13,401 nt of DNA, taken from positions 20,246-33,646 of the forward strand of contig PMBM01000170.1 of the NCBI GenBank assembly GCA_003153855.1, read 5' to 3'. A model generated the notes under the pieces. It saw only the letters and a program-made list of their open reading frames with translations, made no database searches and had not been told where the DNA came from. Positions 1-7,250 of the stretch are shown piece after piece. Position 1 is the stretch's first letter, and each line of letters begins with the position of its first letter. Both the position numbers and the translations under genes were made by a program. The stretch comes from Propionibacteriaceae bacterium (GTDB taxonomy: Bacteria > Actinomycetota > Actinomycetes > Propionibacteriales > Propionibacteriaceae).

Positions 1-173
1 AGGAGGGCGACGATGTTCTCGTCCTCGCCGAGGAAGACGTTCTCTGTGTCGGTGCCGATCTGGACGAGTCCCATCTGGGTCCACGTCTTCTCCAGGTACC
101 GGTGCAGTTGCACGGGGTGGAGCTGGAACAGGTTGGTCGTTCCGCCCAACAGTGCGGCTAGGTTGCGAAACAC
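1..173 (-). CDS. Orphan protein, N-terminal 57 residues only (cut by left edge)
   Basis: I do not recognise this protein. It is the last visible gene of a minus-strand unit and continues past the left edge. The frame is open from a GTG at 173-171, giving VFRNLAALLGGTTNLFQLHP and continuing with many polar and aromatic residues (Y26, W31, F47) and an acidic stretch at about 41-52. The start was chosen because GAAAGGAC lies 6-7 nt upstream on the coding strand and the upstream gene's TGA sits immediately before it, leaving a 12-nt gap. There is no signal peptide or membrane segment in the visible part. Its position suggests a role shared with the large repeat protein and the metallopeptidase, but that is inference only. 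Confidence 0.7.
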   Translation of the reverse strand, partial: MFRNLAALLGGTTNLFQLHPVQLHRYLEKTWTQMGLVQIGTDTENVFLGEDENIVAL

Positions 174-185
174 GGGGGAGTCCTT

Positions 186-743
186 TCACTCACTGGTCGG
201 GGTGGGCTCGGCGAAGAACGACAGGGACCACACGCCGAACCCCGTCACGGACGAGGCGTCGAACGAGATCACGCGCAGGGGAGCGTCGGCGAACTCCTCG
301 TCGTACGGGATCAGCTGGCTGGCGTCACCGAGGGTGTGGGGGAAGACCGTCTCCCGCTGGTGGCCGCCCTCCTCGGTCCACCGGACGACGACGCCGATCG
401 AGCGAGTGAGCTGCCGGCCTCGTACCCACAGGCCCTCCTCGCTCATGTGGAAGTGGAGGCTCATGTCGATCGGAGGCCCGTCGGGACTCACGCGCCGTCC
501 GAGCCCTGTCCGGAGCAGCCCGTAGTCTCCCTGGACGAGCACGGCGGGGTCGCCCTCGAGCCGTGCCCAGACGTCGTACGCGGACCAGCGGTGGTTGGGG
601 CGGTCGCCCACCCAGTCCTCCATCAGCTGCTGGCCACGTGTCAGGGACTCCGCGTTGGCCGCGCGCAGCGACTCGCGGAGCTCGGTGATCACCTCTGTGG
701 CGAGTCGCCGGAGCTCCTCGTCCCGGACTTCATCGCTGTTCAT
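186..743 (-). CDS. Orphan protein, 185 aa
   Basis: I do not recognise this protein. Residues 1-45 look like a charged helix rich in Glu, Arg and Leu. The rest (about 50-180) is rich in alternating hydrophobic and polar residues with many Trp, Tyr and Phe, as in a beta-sandwich. Notable stretches are SLHFHMSEEGLWVRGR (95-110), IGVVVRW (116-122) and GFGVWSLSFFAEP near the C-terminus. No signal peptide or membrane helix is evident. The ATG at 743 was chosen because AGAAGGAGG (758-750) lies 6 nt upstream. An in-frame ATG at 767 overlaps the previous gene's stop but has no comparable ribosome binding site. It lies 20 nt after the metallopeptidase gene and 12 nt before the next orphan, so co-transcription is likely. 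A structural or adaptor role is only a guess. Confidence 0.75.
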   Translation of the reverse strand: MNSDEVRDEELRRLATEVITELRESLRAANAESLTRGQQLMEDWVGDRPNHRWSAYDVWARLEGDPAVLVQGDYGLLRTGLGRRVSPDGPPIDMSLHFHMSEEGLWVRGRQLTRSIGVVVRWTEEGGHQRETVFPHTLGDASQLIPYDEEFADAPLRVISFDASSVTGFGVWSLSFFAEPTPTSE

Positions 744-763
744 CGCGGTCCTCCTTCTGGCGT

Positions 764-2026
764 TCATGCGGCTAGGGATGCGGTCGTGGTGGTTCCCAAC
801 GCCTGGGCGAAGCGCGCTAGGTCGGCGGTGTGGAGCACGGTGTTGCGCGGGTCGGTGGCGATCCGCAGGCCCGTGAGCGCGACGATGCGGAGCTGCTCCT
901 TCTCCACCAGATGGGAGGAGGTGAACAGGGCGGGCCCGCTGACCGCCGCGAGCTGCTGCAAGGCCGCGGGAGCGACACGCTGCGGGTCGACCAGCTGTGC
1001 GAGCGCTCGTGCCCCGAAGGCCGTGCAGGGCTGGGCGAGCAGGGCGTTGACGAGCTCGGGCAGCCTGGTCCTCGACCGACGGAGCAGGTCGCCGACCCCG
1101 GGGGCCGCCTGAGACAGCGGGTGCGTGGCCGTCCACGCGGCCGCGAGATCGTCCCACGGCCCGGCCCCGTAGTAGCGCCGGCACATCTCGACGCCGAGCA
1201 GGACCCGGATGTACGACACGGGATGCGGGTCGCCAGGGGTGAGCTGCAGCACGGACTCGATCTCGTTGGCGACCACGTCGTGCAGGGCCGCCACGGCCGC
1301 GTAGCCGCAGTGGACGAAGGCGTACGCGTCCGCGGTGATCTCGGAGGTCCAGGATCGCCAGACGAGCGCGAGCTGCCGGTCGTCCGCCAGGACCTTACCC
1401 ATCGCGGCGGAGGCCTCCCGGTTCCACCCGAGCAGGTGGGCCACCTGGTGACCGGTCTCGTGCACGAGGGCGGTCGGTCTGTACAGGTTGTGCCGGGTGA
1501 CCTTGATGGCGGCGGCCGGGCTCCTGCGACCATCCCACAGCCTGACTCCGGCGCGGAGGATCGCCGCCCCGAGTCCCTTGTCCACGTACGTGAGGACCGG
1601 GGGTACCGGGCGCCCCATCGGATCGAGGGCGCTGCGCATGCTCGTGACCGCCAACCGGTCGAGCGCCCGCATGTGCGTGCCGAGCGTGGGGCTCGTACGG
1701 GTGTTGACCGCGTCGGCGTAGAAGCTGACCACCGTCTCGACCTGACCGTACTGGCGGCGGACCCGTTGCAGCCGGCGGGCGACGACGACGAGCTCAGGCC
1801 CTTGCTTCGCGTTGTCCAGCTGGGTGCGCAGGCCTGTGATCTCCGTACGCAAGGTGCGTACCGACATCTCCAGCGAGGCTCGTACAGCGCGGTTGAGGTA
1901 CTGCTCGAGGGTGGCCCACGCCGTCTCCGACGCGAAGGACGCGGGATCGCTCAGCGCGACGGCCGCCGCCTCCCAGTGGGACACCTGCCTCTCCAGCTGG
2001 ATCCGGAGGGCCTCCGCGAGCTCCAT
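764..2026 (-). CDS. Putative zinc metallopeptidase (HETGH motif), 420 aa
   Basis: Probable metal-dependent peptidase of gluzincin type. The HExxH motif is H189-E190-T-G-H193 in the context ALVHETGHQVAHLLGW. A candidate third ligand lies about 36 residues on, in SEITADAYAF (E229, with D233 four residues later). This matches the HExxH...E(xxx)D layout known for gluzincins. Residues 1-100 are mostly helical, and about 55-95 could form a coiled coil. A later DPHPVSYIRVLLG segment (about 266-278) may belong to the substrate-binding half. There is no signal peptide or transmembrane helix, so it should act in the cytoplasm or be exported by an unusual route. It starts 5 nt after the stop of the 850-aa protein with only a weak ribosome binding site, which suggests translational coupling. 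Processing of that neighbour is a natural but untested idea. The metallopeptidase call is fairly sure; the family and substrate are unknown. Confidence 0.8.
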   Translation of the reverse strand: MELAEALRIQLERQVSHWEAAAVALSDPASFASETAWATLEQYLNRAVRASLEMSVRTLRTEITGLRTQLDNAKQGPELVVVARRLQRVRRQYGQVETVVSFYADAVNTRTSPTLGTHMRALDRLAVTSMRSALDPMGRPVPPVLTYVDKGLGAAILRAGVRLWDGRRSPAAAIKVTRHNLYRPTALVHETGHQVAHLLGWNREASAAMGKVLADDRQLALVWRSWTSEITADAYAFVHCGYAAVAALHDVVANEIESVLQLTPGDPHPVSYIRVLLGVEMCRRYYGAGPWDDLAAAWTATHPLSQAAPGVGDLLRRSRTRLPELVNALLAQPCTAFGARALAQLVDPQRVAPAALQQLAAVSGPALFTSSHLVEKEQLRIVALTGLRIATDPRNTVLHTADLARFAQALGTTTTASLAA

Positions 2027-2031
2027 GGCCG

Positions 2032-4584
2032 TCAGTACCTCCGGAACCCGGCGACCGTCATGACGCCGGCGCGGTGGGTCAGGATGGCGCTGAGGATCCG
2101 GGCGATCGCGACGATCCCGGTCAGGGGCCCCAGGAACATGGTCGAGAGGCTGGGGATCGGGAACGTGATGAGCACCGATACGCCGTTCGCGGGGTTGTCG
2201 GCCGCCGTGACGAACTCGTCGCCCTTCACCTTGGCGTAGTCCATGACGAGCCGGATCGCGGCATCGATGAGCCTGTCCACGATCTTCTCGATGATCGTGC
2301 TCGCGATGCCCGCCCCGGCGGCCGCAGGCGCCTCTCCCGCCACCTCACGGAGCAGGGTGACGCGCGAGCGCGGACTGAGTCTCAGACTGTTGACGGCTGC
2401 CCCGACGGCGGCACGGAGTGCGAGCACGAAGGCGGTGGTGTTGCGCTGTCGCGCTCGCGAGGCGATGCCCTGCGCGTCCGCCTCGGACAGGTAGATGCTC
2501 AGCCTGATGATGTCCTTGCCCGGTCGGGCGTCGATGGTGACGAAGGCCTGGCTGGGAGTCGCCGGTGACACGCCCCCCGCGCCGGCGGGCAGCTGGAGGA
2601 AGAAGAAGCGCTGGCCGGCGGCGACCAGCGACCGGTCGCGGGTGAACTTCGGATCCACGTCAGCGCCGAGGCCTGGCTCGCCCAGCAGGATTCCGGCCGC
2701 CGCGATGGACAGTGGGTGGAAGTGGCGCCACCCGTCGGGGTACATGCCGGGAACACCCTTCTCGAGCTGCGCGATCCGGGAGAGGTACGTGCCCGGCAAG
2801 GTCTCGTACAGGTGGACCCGGACCTTCATCGGGAGCCGGATTCCGCGGGCCCTGAGCACGGCGGAGAGCCGCACCCCGCCGAAGGTGGGGATGGCCGCGG
2901 CCATCTGGGGGGTCAGCGTGACCTCGAAGATCCGGCAGTACTTGCGGTACCAGTAGACGCGCGGCCGCAGCACCCAGGTGGCGTTGGTGGAGCCGGACGT
3001 CTCACGGGTGTCGAGGTCGCCCCGGACCATCGATGACGGGACGGTGTGGGCCACCGCCTCGTTGAACGCGGCCACGGTCTCCGCGTGCAGCCGGTTGGTG
3101 TCGGCGAAGATCTCGTTGCCCTGCTCGGCGAGGCGGCGGACCGTGTCCTCGACGATCGACGCCACGGCTGACGGTCCGGCCAGCTCGCGGTCCTCGGCAT
3201 TCGTCTCCAGGGTGAAGATCCGCAGGCCGACGTCAACGAGCGCCTGGGAGAGCGGGGTGGCGAACTGCGGGCCGACAAGGGGTCGGATGAGCTTCGCCAA
3301 GAGGTCCGCAAGGAAGTTGACGACGCGGCGGCGGCCGATGATCCGGACGCCGATGCGCAAGGCGGGAAGGATCGCGGGAAGGAACCGTTCGATGACCGGG
3401 CCCGCGCTCTCCCCGTCGCGCAGCTCTGCGAGCTCGCGGACGAGTACGACGCGCGCGCCGTCCAGCTCAGCAGCGCCCGGCGCGGCCTCGTGCTCGGCAG
3501 TGGTCGCGTTGAACTCGGCCTCGAGCTGGGCGAGCTCGGACTCGTTCTCGGCAGCCAGGTAGCGGCTCACGGACGTGACGAACTCCTGCTCGAGGGCAGA
3601 CGCCTCCCCGACCGCAGGGATGCCGCCGTGCCACGTCAGCTCGCCCTCGAGCTCGTTGACCAACGACTGCTCGCTGGTCCAGCCACCGTGCTCGCCGACC
3701 TCACCGAACGATGCTTCCGCCTCGTTGCCGAACTCCGCCTCGCTGCCGAAGATGCGGACGCGGAGCTGGTTGGCGATCGGCTGCAGCGGCACCGGAAGCC
3801 GCCCGATGGCCCACGTCAGCACCCGCCGGAGCAGCGGGCGGACGATCTTTCCGAGGTTGCTGAAGATGAACTTGAACGGCAACGAGGCGATCTTTCCGAC
3901 CAGCGCCACGCCCTTCTTCGCGAGGTTGACTGCGCCACGGGCCACCCGTCCCACGAGACGGCCGAGCTTCTTGAAGAACTGCTCCTGCGCGGGGGACGCG
4001 CCGATCGGGATGGGTGGCGACTCCGTGAACTCCAGGAAGGACGCCAACTCGCTCTCGCTGATCGTGGTGGCGGAGTGCTCGCCCAGCTGCTCGCCGAGAG
4101 TCTCCAGGAACCGGTCGACCTCGGCCGCCATCTCGTCGGCGTGCCGGGTGACCAGGGCGCTGGCCTCGTGCAGCGCGGGGAGGGAGACACCCAGACCGCC
4201 GTTCGACGACACCTCGGCGTGTACGGCGGACCACTCCTGGGCGAGCTCTCCGATCGCCTCGGACAGCTCCGTGCCCGCCATCTCGTTGAGGAACTCGGCG
4301 GCCAGCACCTCACGGTCCTCAGCGGCTTCCGCATGCGCGAACGGCGACACGGCATTGAGCTCGTTGAACTCCGACTGGGGTGCTTCCATCGTCTCGGCCG
4401 ACACCTCGGGCGTCTCCTGCGGCTGCTCCCACTCGGCGGAGACGCTCTCGGAGTAGCCGGCTGAGGCGAACGGGCGGGCCATCTCACCGAACTCGCCGGG
4501 CGACTCCCCGAACTCGGACTCCCCAAACTCCGACTCGCCGTACTCGGACTCGGCAAACGTCGACTCGGCTGTGGTCCAGGTCAT
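2032..4584 (-). CDS. Large repeat protein, 850 aa: acidic/aromatic N-terminal repeats and cationic amphipathic blocks
   Basis: No defined function is known to me; long bacterial proteins with Glu/aromatic N-terminal repeats exist but are uncharacterised as far as I know. Residues 10-34 carry aromatic residues about every five positions (F10, Y15, F20, F25, then F32) in a [F/Y]GESE pattern. Residues 1-190 are strongly acidic (about 42 D/E against 4 R and no K) and probably mostly disordered or helical. Residues 202-280 are the reverse: 16 K/R, no D/E, many hydrophobic residues, as in a membrane-active amphipathic block. A second acidic stretch (about 281-397) precedes a second basic hydrophobic block (about 398-456). 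The C-terminal half (about 535-850) looks folded and ends in a hydrophobic GPLTGIVAIARILSAILTH segment. There is no classical signal peptide. The ATG at 4584 was chosen for GGAGGA 6 nt upstream; the frame is open 29 codons further but with less support. It heads the operon with the metallopeptidase. Confidence 0.75.
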   Translation of the reverse strand: MTWTTAESTFAESEYGESEFGESEFGESPGEFGEMARPFASAGYSESVSAEWEQPQETPEVSAETMEAPQSEFNELNAVSPFAHAEAAEDREVLAAEFLNEMAGTELSEAIGELAQEWSAVHAEVSSNGGLGVSLPALHEASALVTRHADEMAAEVDRFLETLGEQLGEHSATTISESELASFLEFTESPPIPIGASPAQEQFFKKLGRLVGRVARGAVNLAKKGVALVGKIASLPFKFIFSNLGKIVRPLLRRVLTWAIGRLPVPLQPIANQLRVRIFGSEAEFGNEAEASFGEVGEHGGWTSEQSLVNELEGELTWHGGIPAVGEASALEQEFVTSVSRYLAAENESELAQLEAEFNATTAEHEAAPGAAELDGARVVLVRELAELRDGESAGPVIERFLPAILPALRIGVRIIGRRRVVNFLADLLAKLIRPLVGPQFATPLSQALVDVGLRIFTLETNAEDRELAGPSAVASIVEDTVRRLAEQGNEIFADTNRLHAETVAAFNEAVAHTVPSSMVRGDLDTRETSGSTNATWVLRPRVYWYRKYCRIFEVTLTPQMAAAIPTFGGVRLSAVLRARGIRLPMKVRVHLYETLPGTYLSRIAQLEKGVPGMYPDGWRHFHPLSIAAAGILLGEPGLGADVDPKFTRDRSLVAAGQRFFFLQLPAGAGGVSPATPSQAFVTIDARPGKDIIRLSIYLSEADAQGIASRARQRNTTAFVLALRAAVGAAVNSLRLSPRSRVTLLREVAGEAPAAAGAGIASTIIEKIVDRLIDAAIRLVMDYAKVKGDEFVTAADNPANGVSVLITFPIPSLSTMFLGPLTGIVAIARILSAILTHRAGVMTVAGFRRY
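4502..4566 (-). repeat. Imperfect 15-bp tandem repeat in the large repeat protein gene
   Basis: On the plus strand the word GACTC recurs exactly every 15 bp, at 4502, 4517, 4532, 4547 and 4562, with partly conserved sequence between. On the coding strand each unit encodes a five-residue [F/Y/S]-[G/A/P]-E-S-E-like step. The period is a whole number of codons, so copy number could change without shifting frame. Synonymous and near-synonymous differences between copies suggest that the peptide pattern is under selection. Confidence 0.8.
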
Positions 4585-4804
4585 TGTCGTTCCTCCGATC
4601 GCGCCCCGGGCTCCTTGAGGCTTCCCGGAGAATCTAGGAACGAGGGCCCGAGGAAACATCGGTCGAACCACCGAACTCTCTGCGTCATTGGACTCAATCC
4701 GGTGCCGGGATGAGAGGGGGTCCCGCGCACTTCGGCGCGCTCACCCCGGCGTACAGTCGGGCCCGGCGACCCGTTCGAGGGCGCCAAGGGGAAGCGAGTC
4801 AGCG
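4585..4804. promoter_or_regulatory. Divergent intergenic region between the repeat-protein operon and the CoA-binding protein gene
   Basis: This 220-nt region must hold the promoters of both divergent units. Reading leftward, TAGATT (4636-4631) fits the actinobacterial -10 consensus TANNNT, about 47 nt before the ATG at 4584, but no good -35 is seen. GGAGGA (4596-4591) is the ribosome binding site. Reading rightward, TACAGT (4752-4757) is a possible -10, again without a clear -35. AAGGGGAAG (4786-4794) lies about 10 nt before the ATG at 4805. These are motif matches only. Confidence 0.4.
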
Positions 4805-5278
4805 ATGAAGATCTCGGAAGCTGCTGCGGATTTCCTGGCGTGCCGGAGGATCGCGGTGACCGGTGTCTCGCACGAACCCAAGGGCCATGGCAGCAACGCG
4901 GTGTACCAGCGGCTGCGGGACCGCGGCTACACGGTGTTCGCGGTCAACCCGAACGCCCAGAACGTCGAGGGCGACACGTCGTACCCTGACCTTCGCTCGA
5001 TCCCCGGCGGGGTCGAGGCTGTGGTCATCGGCACCCGCCCGGAGCACGCGCTGGGCACCGTCCAGGAGGCGTCCGAGCTGGGCATCACGCGGGTGTGGAT
5101 GCACCGCTCGGTCGACGCGGGCAGCGTCTCTCCCGAGGCTGCGGCCTATGGCCGCGAGCACGGGCTGACCGTCATCGACGGCGGGTGCCCGTTGATGTTC
5201 GGGCCCGCGTCGGACGGCGGTCACAAGGCGATGTGCTGGGTCCTCACGCTCACCGGCAGGGTCCCGCGGACGGTCTAG
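4805..5278 (+). CDS. CoA-binding domain protein (YccU-like), 157 aa
   Basis: Single-domain Rossmann-fold protein of the CoA_binding_2 (YccU-like) family, related to the CoA-binding part of acyl-CoA synthetases; the physiological role of these small proteins is unclear. Features seen: RRIAVTGVSHEPKGHGSNAV (14-33) as the nucleotide-binding loop, GYTVFAVNPNAQNVEGDTSY (41-60) in the usual position, VEAVVIGTRPEHA (70-82), a GITRVWMH strand (93-100), and TVIDGGCPLMF (122-132) with the conserved late Cys at 128. The whole domain is present and length is normal for the family. The ATG at 4805 fits the usual distance from start to glycine loop; AAGGGGAAG is a somewhat distant ribosome binding site. 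The next gene starts 72 nt downstream on the same strand. Confidence 0.88.
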   Translation: MKISEAAADFLACRRIAVTGVSHEPKGHGSNAVYQRLRDRGYTVFAVNPNAQNVEGDTSYPDLRSIPGGVEAVVIGTRPEHALGTVQEASELGITRVWMHRSVDAGSVSPEAAAYGREHGLTVIDGGCPLMFGPASDGGHKAMCWVLTLTGRVPRTV

Positions 5279-5350
5279 CGACACCCGAGGCTGGTCGAGA
5301 ACCCCCGGTCCACGCCTTGGCGGCGCCGACTCGCAGGCGCACAATGGCTC

Positions 5351-5941
5351 ATGTTCATCGAGACGACAGCGGAGTCCGAGGCAACAGGTGCGCTGGCTGA
5401 GTGGTACCGGTCGCAGCACGACAGCTGGGGATTCCTCCCTGACTACGCCGGATGCTTCTCAGCACGGCCCGACGTGGCGAAGGCCTGGACGTCACTGAAC
5501 ATCACGATCCGGGGTGGCATGGACAGGCGACGCTTCGAGCTTGTCACGATCGCGGCTGCCCGTGCGCTCCGGTCGACCTACTGCACCGTGGCACACGCGT
5601 CCTTCCTGCGGGATGTCTGCGGAGACGGCCAGACCGTGCAGGACCTGGCGCTCACGTCGGACGGCAGCTCTCTGTCCGAACAGGACGCGGCTCTCTACTC
5701 GTTCGCCACGAAGCTCGCCCTCGATGCCTCCGCGATGGAGCAGTCCGATGTCGACGCCCTGCGCGACGCGGGGCTGTCGGACGCCGAGATCTCGGACGTC
5801 GTGTACGCCGTCGCAGCCCGCGCCTTCTTCACCAAGGTTCTTGACGGGCTGGGTGCTCGACTCGACCAGGAGACGGCCGACACCTTCGATCCCGGCCTCC
5901 TTCAGGGGATGATCGTGGGGCGTCCGGTAGGCGGCGCGTGA
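5351..5941 (+). CDS. AhpD-like / carboxymuconolactone decarboxylase family protein, 196 aa
   Basis: All-helical protein of the AhpD-like superfamily, whose members include alkylhydroperoxidases and peroxidase-related enzymes. The core is RRFELVTIAAARALRSTYCT followed by VAHASFL (60-86). It retains Glu63, Cys78 and His82 of the usual E...CxxC...H catalytic set, but the first Cys of CxxC is Ser75 (S-T-Y-C). A classic two-Cys disulfide relay is therefore not possible at this site, and one-Cys chemistry or a non-peroxidase role is more likely. An extra Cys at 90 lies eight residues after His82. A second helical half follows (about 105-190). The ATG at 5351 has no clear ribosome binding site, so the start is less certain than the family call. 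A 7-bp inverted repeat overlaps the stop codon. Confidence 0.82.
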   Translation: MFIETTAESEATGALAEWYRSQHDSWGFLPDYAGCFSARPDVAKAWTSLNITIRGGMDRRRFELVTIAAARALRSTYCTVAHASFLRDVCGDGQTVQDLALTSDGSSLSEQDAALYSFATKLALDASAMEQSDVDALRDAGLSDAEISDVVYAVAARAFFTKVLDGLGARLDQETADTFDPGLLQGMIVGRPVGGA

Positions 5942-5955
5942 CGCTGCACAGCGTC
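5940..5955 (+). terminator. Short inverted repeat on the stop codon of the AhpD-like gene
   Basis: GACGCTGCACAGCGTC is a near-perfect dyad: seven pairs around a 2-nt centre, or six pairs with a GCAC loop. It begins inside the TGA stop. No T-rich tract follows, so if it ends transcription it does so as a U-less hairpin, as described for some actinobacteria. An operator is the alternative. Confidence 0.35.
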
Positions 5956-6123
5956 CGGCCGGGCACTCGCTGAGCACGGGTGCGCCTTACCGTGGCATCC
6001 GGCCCACCGACCAGGTCGACGACGACATCTGCGTCGCGGCCCCCTCGCTCTCAGAGCAGATCACCTGCTGTACAAGGCGATCGTTGACCCCCAAGATGTG
6101 ACCACAGGGGGAGTGGGGATCGC

Positions 6124-7131
6124 ATGGGCGAGACGGAGCTGACGGCGCGCGTGTCCTTGACAGGTGCCGACGGGCGCCTCAACCCGGCTGCGGTCGGATG
6201 GTCTCGCCGACCTGTCGTGGACACCGCGGGCCTGATGCTGGGCCCGCATCGATCGTGGGGGCGTACCAAGCGCTGGGAGTACTGGAACGTCATCACCCCG
6301 ACCCACATCCTGGCCCTGACCGTGTCGTCCATCGACTACGCGGCGGTTCACGAGGTCTGGATCTTCGACAGGTCGACCGGGACGTCCTGGGCGCAGGCAG
6401 CGACGGTTCTTCCGGCCAAGGACGTCACCTTGGCGCCGATCCTGGGCAAGGGCAGCGCCCGCGCACGCGCGAAGGACCTCGAGATCGACCTCGACCCGCT
6501 TCCGCACGGCGGCACGCGGCTTCGTGCAGCCATCCCAGAGGCGTCCTTCGACGTCGAGGTCAGCCGGCCGGCGCACCAGGACTGCCTGGCCGTGGTCGTC
6601 CCGTGGTCACCGAGCCGCTTCCAGTACACGGTCAAGGATGTCGCACTGAGCGCGGCCGGCGTGGTGACGATCCTCGGGACGCAGCACGAGGTGCCGCCGT
6701 CGTCGTGGGCGGTGCTCGACCATGGGCGCGGCCGCTGGCCGTACAACGTCAGGTGGAACTGGGGAGCCGGGTCGGGGATGTCGCGCGGACGTCGCGTCGG
6801 GCTACAGGTCGGTGGGAAGTGGACCGCCGGGACGGGCTCGACGGAGAACGGGCTCGTCGTCGACGGCCACCTGTACAAGATCCACGACGAGCTGACCTGG
6901 GAGTACGACCTCGTCGACTGGCGTCGGCCCTGGCGGGTCACGGGCGGTGGCCTCGACGCGACGCTCGTCCCGTTCCACAACAAGCGGTCGAGCAACGACC
7001 TCCTCGTCGTGTCGTCGCGCACCGACCAGTGCTTCGGTCACTGGTCGGGGTCCTACACGACACCGCATGGCGGGAGCATCGCGTTCGACGGTCTCGTCGG
7101 CTGGGCCGAGGACGTACACAACCGCTGGTGA
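6124..7131 (+). CDS. DUF2804 family protein, 335 aa
   Basis: Full-length member of the uncharacterised DUF2804 family. Family-like features are the early aromatic cluster RWEYWNVITPTH (50-61), LDHGRGRWPYNVRWNWG (198-214), KWTAGTGSTENGLVVDGHLY (232-251) and the C-terminal GWAEDVHNRW (326-335), which is the typical ending of this family. Repeated beta-strand patterns and many Trp residues suggest a lipocalin-like or double beta-barrel fold. No signal peptide or membrane helix is seen. The biochemical function is not established. The ATG at 6124 has G-rich sequence upstream (AGGGGGAG at 6106-6113 and GGGGAT at 6114-6119), either of which could serve as the ribosome binding site. The 182-nt gap before it probably holds its own promoter, but I could not pick one out. 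A 7-bp dyad spans the stop codon. Confidence 0.85.
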   Translation: MGETELTARVSLTGADGRLNPAAVGWSRRPVVDTAGLMLGPHRSWGRTKRWEYWNVITPTHILALTVSSIDYAAVHEVWIFDRSTGTSWAQAATVLPAKDVTLAPILGKGSARARAKDLEIDLDPLPHGGTRLRAAIPEASFDVEVSRPAHQDCLAVVVPWSPSRFQYTVKDVALSAAGVVTILGTQHEVPPSSWAVLDHGRGRWPYNVRWNWGAGSGMSRGRRVGLQVGGKWTAGTGSTENGLVVDGHLYKIHDELTWEYDLVDWRRPWRVTGGGLDATLVPFHNKRSSNDLLVVSSRTDQCFGHWSGSYTTPHGGSIAFDGLVGWAEDVHNRW

Positions 7132-7152
7132 CGGCCAGACCGCGACGTCACC
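7127..7152 (+). terminator. Inverted repeat spanning the stop codon of the DUF2804 gene
   Basis: GGTGACG (7127-7133) pairs perfectly with CGTCACC (7146-7152) around a 12-nt loop. The TGA stop is inside the left arm. No T-tract follows. It is a candidate U-less terminator or mRNA 3'-end stabiliser. Confidence 0.35.
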
Positions 7153-7190
7153 TCAGCGACGTCTGACGACCACGCCCGACCATTGCCCCG

Positions 7191-7206
7191 ACGACCGAAC
7201 GGTCGT
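7191..7206 (+). repeat. Inverted repeat downstream of the DUF2804 gene
   Basis: ACGACCGAACGGTCGT is a perfect dyad except for its 2-nt centre (7 pairs, or 6 pairs with a GAAC loop). It lies 60 nt after the DUF2804 stop and 97 nt before the next gene's likely start. It could be a second terminator hairpin or a binding site for a dimeric regulator of the orphan gene downstream. Confidence 0.35.
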
Positions 7207-7250
7207 AGGTTGGGGCGAAGTAGTTGTTGTGCGCCTGTCCCTTCTCGGCC

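Noticed and set aside
830..2239. Long plus-strand open frame (469 codons) opposite the metallopeptidase gene
   Set aside because: It is an antisense shadow of GC-rich coding sequence. Its translation is Arg/Gly/Asp-rich with no motif, while the minus strand has the HETGH site, ribosome binding sites and tight gene spacing.
3490..4464. Plus-strand open frames opposite the 850-aa protein gene
   Set aside because: Low-complexity translation rich in Arg, Leu and Glu, no ribosome binding site and no recognisable domain; explained by the minus-strand gene.
4585..4671. Upstream extension of the 850-aa protein by 29 codons
   Set aside because: The ATG at 4584 has GGAGGA 6 nt upstream, which would lie inside the coding region of the longer version; the extra residues lack the repeat pattern.
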